DNA from: Helicobacteraceae bacterium
GTDB lineage: Bacteria > Campylobacterota > Campylobacteria > Campylobacterales > Sulfurimonadaceae
Direction of reading: 5' to 3'
Assembly (NCBI GenBank): GCA_027056525.1
Contig: JALUKO010000134.1
Coordinates: forward strand, 1 to 12,274
Length of the DNA: 12,274 bases
The notes under the pieces: model-generated
The model's database searches: none
The model's input: the letters and a program-made list of their open reading frames with translations, nothing else
What the model was told of the DNA's origin: nothing
Shown here: positions 7,283 through 12,274 of the stretch, piece by piece
Position numbering within the stretch: position 1 is the first letter of the stretch
Layout: each line of letters begins with the position of its first letter
Program-made: the position numbers and the translations under genes

Positions 7283-7304
7283 TTTCAAGGGCTAATCCTT
7301 GAAA
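7283..7304 (-). promoter_or_regulatory. Leader hairpin / inverted repeat in ilvC 5' region
   Basis: TTTCAAGG (7283-7290) and CCTTGAAA (7297-7304) form a perfect 8-bp inverted repeat with a 6-base spacer. It lies between the predicted transcription start (near 7308) and the ilvC Shine-Dalgarno (AAGGA). It would fold at the very 5' end of the mRNA; alternatively it is a dyad operator just downstream of the start site. The CCTT in its 3' arm, as read in the mRNA, could also pair with the AAGG of the ribosome-binding site, so alternative folds are conceivable. Function is unproven. Confidence 0.4.
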
Positions 7305-7314
7305 AATTTGTCGC

Positions 7315-7320
7315 ATTATA
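7315..7320 (-). promoter_or_regulatory. -10 box (TATAAT) for ilvC
   Basis: A perfect TATAAT on the minus strand (7320-7315), preceded by a T-rich stretch (TTTTTTGAG) and no recognisable -35, gives a predicted start near 7308 and a leader of about 43 bases. Confidence 0.6.
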
Positions 7321-7396
7321 CTCAAAAAAGGGTAAAACTTTTATTAGAAAAAACTTATAGTGAATGAGAAATTTTTTCGTTTAATCTCACTCTCTG

Positions 7397-7402
7397 TATA
7401 AT
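7397..7402 (+). promoter_or_regulatory. -10 box (TATAAT) for the 216-aa hypothetical gene
   Basis: A perfect TATAAT directly after CTCTCTG, with a T run (ATTTTTTCG) about 20 bases upstream and no clear -35. The predicted start near 7409 leaves a short leader of about 16 bases containing the GAGGA ribosome-binding site. It is divergent from the ilvC promoter about 80 bases away. Confidence 0.6.
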
Positions 7403-7424
7403 ACGTAAAAAAATCGAGGATATT

Positions 7425-8075
7425 ATGAAAAAATTTAACCTATTTCAAGAGATTATTGTTGTTGACAAAGCATCCCTTCTTCAAGCTATCAACTCATCAA
7501 AAACATTTGGTATCACCATTGATGCTCAAATCACTTATGCCCCTTTTTCAGATACAGACATCATAATCTTTGAAGGCAAACACACACCAAAACCAACCAG
7601 TGCACTGGCACCTGCGGGTAAACCCTCTTTTGAAGAGATACTCGGTGTGAACTACCAGATCGTAGAAGATGATGATCGAGTTCTTATCAAGGCATTTTCA
7701 AACTGGCAGGAGATCATAGGTATGAATGTTACACGTGCATCATACGATGACACAACGGCAGACGGTGTTGCCGAGTTTTCAAACAAAGAGTTAGAGAGCA
7801 TAGGATGGCATGCAACCGAGTTCAATGTACCTTATAGAGATATGATCGATCACTTAGAAGATAAATGCAGTGGCACATTACTGTGTATTGAACAGGAGGA
7901 ACCTTACAAGTTTAGCGGTCTTGGTTTTTTAGCAGATGATGAAGAAGCAAAAAAAGTACTTTTTGACTTTTGCCGACAAAGAGCAAAGAAACTCATCCAA
8001 GAGGATCCACTCTATGCAAAAGAGAACCTGAATGAAGATGAAACGGAAGCAGCAGAGTTTTTCAAACTCTTATAG
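7425..8075 (+). CDS. Uncharacterised acidic protein, 216 aa
   Basis: I do not recognise this family. The product looks cytosolic: no signal peptide or membrane segment. It is clearly acidic, with a run of Asp/Glu near 85-90 (VEDDDRV) and an acidic C-terminal tail (LNEDETEAAEFF). The first 60 residues look like alternating strands and helices (FQEIIVVDKASLLQAI, then GITIDAQITYAPF), followed by a Pro/Ala-rich turn (PKPTSALAPAGKPS, about 56-69) suggestive of a linker between two domains. A GxGFLADDEEAKK segment (about 167-178) precedes a basic helix. There are three cysteines and no metal-site pattern. The ATG has a strong GAGGA site five bases upstream and its own promoter, so it is very likely expressed. 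It stands alone, divergent from ilvC and convergent with the HGSNAT-like gene, whose stop codon overlaps its end by six bases. Function is unknown. Confidence 0.82.
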   Translation: MKKFNLFQEIIVVDKASLLQAINSSKTFGITIDAQITYAPFSDTDIIIFEGKHTPKPTSALAPAGKPSFEEILGVNYQIVEDDDRVLIKAFSNWQEIIGMNVTRASYDDTTADGVAEFSNKELESIGWHATEFNVPYRDMIDHLEDKCSGTLLCIEQEEPYKFSGLGFLADDEEAKKVLFDFCRQRAKKLIQEDPLYAKENLNEDETEAAEFFKLL

Positions 8076-8780
8076 ATAAGACTTCCAAAGATACAACATA
8101 GCAAATAAAATCGGTTGATGTATAAGATAGATCAATAAGGAATGTCGTCCTAAGAGGATAAAAAGTTTATGGATCTTCTTAGGGGCATTAAAAAAAGCAT
8201 TGTCAAAAACAACCTTATGTAAGTTGTATCCGCCAAATGCTACCCCCAACAAGAAAACACCCATCCATGGAAAAATACCCACTAGATCTTCCGTGTATCC
8301 TGCTGGAAGATGCAGGGGACTTTGTACAATCTCAAAGAACCAATGTGTACTTAAATATCCAAAATGGTATCCAAACAAAATACCAACAGCTACAAGTAAT
8401 GAAAGTGTTGGTGTTTTTACAAACACTATGCCGATTATTGATGCAAAAAGTATGAAGTGCAAAACTCCAAAATAGATCCAAGTATTTGGAAACTGCATAT
8501 AACTTCCAACAGACACAAGAAGTGCTGCACTTCCAAGTATAAGTAAGCGTTTTTTCACAGCTTGTAGCGATATACCCTTATAATGTGCTAATTTTAAACT
8601 CACACCTGCACTAAAGATAAACATACTTACTATAATAACTCGAAAATATTTCCAAAATGCCTCTGTTCTGATCTCTATATGAACAAGATTAAAATGGTTG
8701 AGATCAAAACAAAAGTGGAAGATGATCATTAGAAGTATTGCATAGCCTCTAAAGATATCAAGACCGACGATTCGTTTCAT
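8070..8780 (-). CDS. HGSNAT/DUF1624-family integral membrane protein, probable acyltransferase
   Basis: A 236-aa polytopic membrane protein with about seven hydrophobic segments (roughly 10-26, 46-64, 78-93, 101-121, 126-146, 166-184 and 206-231). The opening motif GLDIFRGYAILLMIIFHFCF (6-25) and a late motif GRHSLLIYLIHQPILF (211-226) match the heparan-alpha-glucosaminide N-acetyltransferase catalytic-domain family (DUF1624), related to acyltransferase-3 proteins. IYFGVLHF (102-109) also fits. Known relatives transfer acetyl groups across membranes to sugars; the bacterial substrate here cannot be read from sequence. His22 and His221 are candidate functional residues. It is the last gene of the yidC operon, with its ATG overlapping the ruvX stop by four bases (ATGA). 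Its stop lies within the last codons of the convergent 216-aa gene and no terminator hairpin is evident. Confidence 0.85.
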   Translation of the reverse strand: MKRIVGLDIFRGYAILLMIIFHFCFDLNHFNLVHIEIRTEAFWKYFRVIIVSMFIFSAGVSLKLAHYKGISLQAVKKRLLILGSAALLVSVGSYMQFPNTWIYFGVLHFILFASIIGIVFVKTPTLSLLVAVGILFGYHFGYLSTHWFFEIVQSPLHLPAGYTEDLVGIFPWMGVFLLGVAFGGYNLHKVVFDNAFFNAPKKIHKLFILLGRHSLLIYLIHQPILFAMLYLWKSYL

Positions 8781-9163
8781 TGCAAAAGATATCTTTGTAA
8801 AATAATCATTGCCGAGATCGAGTCAATACGCCCGTCTCTTATGTATTTTATTTCACCTTTCATAAGGTTTTGTGCTTCGAGTGAACTGCCTGATTCATCC
8901 TGAAAATACACTTCTCCCTTAAAATCAACCAAGTTCATAAAGTGCTCTATTCTGCGTTTCATCTCAGCTTCACTGCTTCCACCAAGAGGTACACCGACCA
9001 CAACCGCATCCGCTTCCCACTCAAGAAGCAATTTTTTTACCTCATCTGCAGCCTGATTTCTATTTTTTCTTATCACAGCAGGAAGTGGCGTAACCAAGTC
9101 TTTATGTGCCGAATAAGCGATCCCTATGCGTTTAAGTCCAAGGTCTATTGCAATATATTTCAC
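8777..9163 (-). CDS. ruvX: RuvX/YqgF family putative Holliday junction resolvase / pre-16S rRNA nuclease
   Basis: The YqgF family has an RNase H-like fold; members are implicated in maturation of the 16S rRNA 5' end and, in some bacteria, in cutting branched DNA. The 128-aa product has the first strand motif IAIDLGLKRIGIAYS (4-18) with Asp7, a VVVGVPLG segment (54-61), QDESGS (88-93) with Glu90 at the usual acidic position, and RIDSISAMIILQRYL (112-126) with Asp114. All three acidic active-site residues are thus present. SGSS replaces the more common RxTT after the glutamate. The start is GTG at 9163, one base after the mnmE stop, with AGGG about seven bases upstream. The end overlaps the next gene by four bases. 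Confidence 0.92.
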   Translation of the reverse strand: MKYIAIDLGLKRIGIAYSAHKDLVTPLPAVIRKNRNQAADEVKKLLLEWEADAVVVGVPLGGSSEAEMKRRIEHFMNLVDFKGEVYFQDESGSSLEAQNLMKGEIKYIRDGRIDSISAMIILQRYLLQ

Positions 9164-9164
9164 T

Positions 9165-10499
9165 TTATTTCCCTAAGCAAAACGAACCAAACATTTTGTC
9201 CAACATCTCATCATTTTCAAAAGGTCTCGTTATAGAAGCGATCTCTTTGATAGCTTCATTCAGGCAAAAAGAGAATATCTCCAACTCCTGATTTTGTAAT
9301 GGTTCAAGTGCTTCTTCTATATTTCGCATAGTGCTCTCTACAGCTGAGATTTGTCTTTGTGAGATAAGCATAATCTCATCAGATGCATTGGAAGTGTCCA
9401 TAATATTTTGCAAAATTTTCACAAGGGCATCAACACTTTCCTTAGAGTTGAGCTCCAGATCAAATGCTATGGAAGATGAAAACTTTTCCTTGAGATCGAT
9501 CTTGTTTTTCACAAAAATAATTTTTTTATTATCTCTATTGTGTTCAATCAAAGAAAGTATCTCTTCATCTTCTGAGTCATATGCACGACTTCCATCAAAC
9601 AGTGCTATAACTATATCACTTTGTGTGATCGCTTCAAGGGAACGCTCTATACCAATTTGCTCTATCTCATCACTCGCTTCTCTGATCCCTGCAGTATCCA
9701 CTATGCGAATGAGGTGTGTTCCGATCTTCACCTGCTCCTCAATGGTATCTCTTGTTGTTCCTGCTATATCACTTACAATTGCACGGTTATAGTGTAAAAG
9801 AGCATTGAGAAGTGAGCTTTTACCCACATTGGGTTTACCGACAATACAAACCCTAAATCCCTGCATCAACCCCTCTCTTGCTTTACTCGCAAGAAGTGTA
9901 CGCTCGAGTGTGTTATAAAGTTGTTTAAGTTTGCCTTGCATTTGCTCAATAAGATCTTGGGGAAGATCCTCTTCTGCATAATCTATACTCACTTCCGAAT
10001 ATGCCAAAATATGAATGATCTCATCACGAATATTTTCAATATACTCTTTTAGTGAGCCTTTCATTTGCGAAGCGAGTATCTTAGCTGCATCTTCACTTTT
10101 AGCCTCTATAAGCTGTGCGATAGCTTCTGCTTCACTCAAGTCTATTCTGCCGTTAAAAAAGGCACGTTTCGAAAACTCTCCAGCCTCAGCGAGGCGGGCT
10201 CCTGCTTCAAGTGTTGCTTTTAAAATGCTCTGCGCAACTATAAAACCACCATGACACTGTATCTCTACAATATCTTCTGCCGTAAATGAGTAAGGCCCTT
10301 TAAAGTAGATAACAATAGCTTCATCAATAAGTTCACCGCTGCCATTGTAGATATTTGAGAGTGTTGCATGTCTTGGGGAGAAAATCTTTTTATGTGTGAG
10401 TGTTTTGGCTATATGGTGAGCTCTATCCCCACTAATTCGGATAATGGCAATAGAACCTATACCATGTGCAGTCGCAATAGCAGTGATCGTGTCATTCAT
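9165..10499 (-). CDS. mnmE: tRNA uridine-5-carboxymethylaminomethyl modification GTPase MnmE
   Basis: MnmE, with MnmG, installs the cmnm5 group on the wobble uridine (U34) of certain tRNAs, using a folate-derived carbon and potassium-stimulated GTP hydrolysis. The 444-aa product has the folate-binding N-terminal domain (about 1-118), including EIQCHGG (79-85) and EAGEFSKRAFFNGR (105-118), then a helical domain interrupted by an inserted G domain. The G motifs are intact: GKPNVGKSS (221-229), GTTRDT (247-252), DTAG (268-271) and NKID (332-335). The protein ends in FCLGK, matching the C-terminal Cys-x-Gly-Lys motif whose cysteine (Cys441) is functionally important; Leu replaces the more usual Ile. 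The ATG shares one base with the jag stop (TGATG) and has no clear Shine-Dalgarno, so coupling with jag is likely. Confidence 0.97.
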   Translation of the reverse strand: MNDTITAIATAHGIGSIAIIRISGDRAHHIAKTLTHKKIFSPRHATLSNIYNGSGELIDEAIVIYFKGPYSFTAEDIVEIQCHGGFIVAQSILKATLEAGARLAEAGEFSKRAFFNGRIDLSEAEAIAQLIEAKSEDAAKILASQMKGSLKEYIENIRDEIIHILAYSEVSIDYAEEDLPQDLIEQMQGKLKQLYNTLERTLLASKAREGLMQGFRVCIVGKPNVGKSSLLNALLHYNRAIVSDIAGTTRDTIEEQVKIGTHLIRIVDTAGIREASDEIEQIGIERSLEAITQSDIVIALFDGSRAYDSEDEEILSLIEHNRDNKKIIFVKNKIDLKEKFSSSIAFDLELNSKESVDALVKILQNIMDTSNASDEIMLISQRQISAVESTMRNIEEALEPLQNQELEIFSFCLNEAIKEIASITRPFENDEMLDKMFGSFCLGK

Positions 10500-11305
10500 C
10501 AGTTATGATAATCATTTATGATGATATATTTCATCCCATCACGGGTAGAACGGATCGCTACGTATTTTTCCGGGTATCTATCTCTGAGCTCTTTAAGTGC
10601 TATTTGTACAAGGACACCATCAAGGATCTTTGTTTGTGCTCTTCCGTCTCTGTCTATCCCCTCACAAACACCCACCAGATATCTTGAGATAGATTCCTCT
10701 TGATTTTGCAAAAATTCTGCTATTTCAAGACGTAACTGCATTTGGTACTTGGTGTTAATCCAATTAAAGATCATATAAGAAAGTGCTTTATAACGATACC
10801 CCTCTTTCCCTATAAGTAGCGCAGCATCTTCCCCCTTAAACTCGATCAAAAGGGTGTTTTCATCATAAGTGCTTACTTCAATCTCATCGATCTCAAAACA
10901 GATAAGCGCAAAAAGTCTATTGATATTTTCTTTGACCTCTAATGCTATGGCATCTATAGTTTCTTTAACATCATCCTCTTCATATACATCATCAGCATAC
11001 ACAGGTTCGTACGTTGTCTCATCATCTTCATCCTGAGTACTTACAAATGATGCCGGCATGATCGTATCATTTAAAACCGTATGTGTAGTATTCTTCTGAA
11101 CTTCCGGATCTGCTTCACTTATTTTTTCTATATCTTCTTTAGGCTCTTTAGCAACTACAATAATGGCATTTTTTTTAAATAAACCAAAGAGACCTTTGCT
11201 TGGTGATTGCACCACTTCTATTTTTAACTCTGTTATAGAACAATTTAGTTTGGAAGATGCTTCTTTATAAGCTTCTTCCAATGTGATTGCTTCTATTTTA
11301 ATCAT
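10499..11305 (-). CDS. jag: Jag/KhpB-like RNA-binding protein
   Basis: Jag (SpoIIIJ-associated protein, KhpB) binds RNA and is commonly encoded beside yidC. The 268-aa product has a Jag N-terminal domain (about 1-53) with SKGLFGLFKKNAIIVV, the family hallmark. A strongly acidic linker follows (about 88-118, rich in Asp/Glu). Next is a KH domain (about 125-195) with a G-x-x-G loop at GKEG (166-169), then a C-terminal region (about 196-268) where an R3H domain is expected. I see no clear Arg-x-x-x-His there, so the R3H part is divergent or non-canonical. I chose the ATG at 11305 because GGAG lies seven bases upstream and Jag proteins start this way. The longer reading frame from 11356 adds 17 very basic residues that merely shadow the yidC tail. 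The start overlaps the yidC stop by eight bases, and the stop overlaps mnmE by one. Confidence 0.9.
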   Translation of the reverse strand: MIKIEAITLEEAYKEASSKLNCSITELKIEVVQSPSKGLFGLFKKNAIIVVAKEPKEDIEKISEADPEVQKNTTHTVLNDTIMPASFVSTQDEDDETTYEPVYADDVYEEDDVKETIDAIALEVKENINRLFALICFEIDEIEVSTYDENTLLIEFKGEDAALLIGKEGYRYKALSYMIFNWINTKYQMQLRLEIAEFLQNQEESISRYLVGVCEGIDRDGRAQTKILDGVLVQIALKELRDRYPEKYVAIRSTRDGMKYIIINDYHN

Positions 11306-12274
11306 CTTTTTTCTCCGGAGCCTTTTTCTCGAGAACCGCTTGCGCATCTTTTGCATTTTTAAACTGTTGATTTACAATAAACTGTTGTGCAATAGAGAAA
11401 AGGTTGTTCACAAACCAGTACAACACAAGACCTGATGGGAAAGTTAAAAAGAAAAATGTAAATATAATAGGTAAAAATTTAAACACTTTCTCTTGTAAAG
11501 GATCAGTAAAATTGTTCGGCGTCAATTTTTGTTGATAATACATAGTCGCACCCATAAGAATCGGAAGTACATAATACTGATCCATACGAGAGAGATCCGT
11601 TATCCATAATGCCCATGGTGCACCTTGAAGTTCAACCGCATTGAGAAGTACGCGGTAAATCGCAAAGAATACAGGGATCTGAAGTAACATTGGCAGACAA
11701 CCGCCAAGAGGGTTTGCACCGTGCTTTTTGTACATCTCCATAACTGCAGCATTCGTGCGTTGAGGATCACCTTTGTATTTTGCCTGAATCTCTTTGATTT
11801 TTGGGGCAATATCTTTGATTTTCTGCATAGAAACCATCCCTTTGTATGTCAAAGGGTACAGAATAATTCTAATGATAAGCGTTAAAGCAATAATTGCCCA
11901 ACCCCAGTTACCAAATATACCGTGGAGCCATGACAAAAGAGCAAAAAGTGGTTTTGCAGCAAATGTAAACCAACCGTACTCTATGGCATTTGTCAGCATT
12001 GGATTGATACTCTCAAGTACCTTATGATCTTTGGGACCGATATAGCCGTTAAACTTCATAGTTGGTAAAGCGTCAAAGTACACTATAGGATTATTATCTC
12101 TGTCTCTTTCAACAAATACTGCGGTATCTTTTGAAAATCCGTACATAATCGTAGCAGAGTACTGATCAAATGCCGATATAAGTTCAACAGCTGTAAATGT
12201 TCTTCTGCCTTCGGCTTCACCATCGGCAATAATGGTTGCTATATCATCATCTGTATAGATCATAGCACCGGTAA
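11298..12274 (-). CDS. yidC: Membrane protein insertase YidC (C-terminal part; 5' end outside window)
   Basis: YidC inserts membrane proteins into the inner membrane, alone or with SecYEG. About 325 residues are visible; the frame runs open through the window edge, so the N-terminal transmembrane segment and most of the large periplasmic domain lie beyond base 12274. The ATG at 12263 is internal, not the start. The visible part begins with the end of the periplasmic beta domain, then GWAIIALTLIIRIILYPLTY, containing the conserved membrane-embedded arginine of the insertase groove. The cytoplasmic helical hairpin (QKIKDIAPKIKEIQAKYKGD) and the GANPLGGCLPMLLQIPVFFA motif follow. Further hydrophobic segments include ALWITDL and FPSGLVLYWFVNNLFSIAQQ. 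The C-terminal tail is short and lysine-rich (EKKAPEKKDD), consistent with ribosome contact. It is the first visible gene of the operon with jag, mnmE, ruvX and the HGSNAT-like gene. Confidence 0.97.
   Translation of the reverse strand, partial: TGAMIYTDDDIATIIADGEAEGRRTFTAVELISAFDQYSATIMYGFSKDTAVFVERDRDNNPIVYFDALPTMKFNGYIGPKDHKVLESINPMLTNAIEYGWFTFAAKPLFALLSWLHGIFGNWGWAIIALTLIIRIILYPLTYKGMVSMQKIKDIAPKIKEIQAKYKGDPQRTNAAVMEMYKKHGANPLGGCLPMLLQIPVFFAIYRVLLNAVELQGAPWALWITDLSRMDQYYVLPILMGATMYYQQKLTPNNFTDPLQEKVFKFLPIIFTFFFLTFPSGLVLYWFVNNLFSIAQQFIVNQQFKNAKDAQAVLEKKAPEKKDD

Noticed and set aside
8068..8081. Small hairpin TCTTA/TAAGA at the convergent stop codons
   Set aside because: The stem is only 5 bp, A/T-rich, with no T run on either side; too weak to call a terminator.
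8200..8475. Plus-strand ORFs of 72-91 aa inside the HGSNAT-like gene
   Set aside because: They lie antisense to a clearly coding membrane protein, have no ribosome-binding sites, and their composition mirrors the opposite strand.
9331..9792. 153-aa plus-strand ORF inside mnmE
   Set aside because: It is antisense to the conserved G domain of MnmE; its Ser/Ile-rich composition is an artefact of the opposite frame.
11306..11356. N-terminal 17-residue basic extension of Jag
   Set aside because: It overlaps the yidC C-terminus in another frame; the ATG at 11305 has a strong GGAG site and matches the usual Jag start.
1..12274. Mobile element, CRISPR array, toxin-antitoxin pair, defence system or tRNA/rRNA gene
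   Set aside because: No transposase, integrase, regularly spaced repeats, small toxin-like pair or cloverleaf/rRNA-like sequence was seen; the window is filled with recognisable core genes.

Overview
The window looks like a stretch of core chromosome from a free-living Campylobacterota (epsilonproteobacterium), most like a Sulfurimonas-type organism. This rests on inference from four things: the AT-rich composition; T-rich promoters with a clear TATAAT -10 but no good -35; a shortened (~646 aa) RNase R directly followed by holA; and a yidC-jag-mnmE-ruvX gene order. No sequence search was possible. No rRNA, tRNA, CRISPR array, insertion sequence or phage gene is visible, and no stretch over 300 bases lacks a gene.

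Layout, left to right. (1) Bases 1-130 hold a possible C-terminal scrap of a plus-strand gene and a strong hairpin that probably terminates both it and the convergent gene. (2) Minus strand: a secreted lipoprotein with two DUF1566-type modules (133-1416), preceded by a cluster of TTGTGA repeats that looks like an operator/promoter. (3) Minus strand: a two-gene unit of an unknown 110-aa protein and a GreB-like transcript cleavage factor. The two genes lie in the same frame and are separated by one TAA codon. (4) Plus strand, divergent from (3): HDOD-domain protein, RNase R (rnr) and DNA polymerase III delta (holA), tightly packed and ending in a hairpin. (5) Minus strand: ilvC, monocistronic, with its own promoter and a leader hairpin. 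(6) Plus strand, divergent from ilvC: an acidic 216-aa protein that I do not recognise. (7) Minus strand, 8070-12274: an operon read from right to left, yidC (5' part outside the window), jag, mnmE, ruvX and a membrane protein of the HGSNAT/DUF1624 acyltransferase-like family. All junctions overlap or abut.

Functionally this is housekeeping: membrane protein insertion (YidC) with an RNA-binding partner (Jag), tRNA wobble modification (MnmE), a Holliday-junction-resolvase-like/rRNA-processing nuclease (RuvX), RNA decay (RNase R), clamp loading (HolA), transcript rescue (GreB) and branched-chain amino-acid synthesis (IlvC). I did not find a convincing new multi-gene system. The parts most worth a second look are the operator-like repeats upstream of the lipoprotein, the in-frame single-stop junction before greB, the ilvC leader hairpin, the Jag protein without a recognisable R3H signature, and the three uncharacterised proteins (110 aa, 216 aa, HGSNAT-like).
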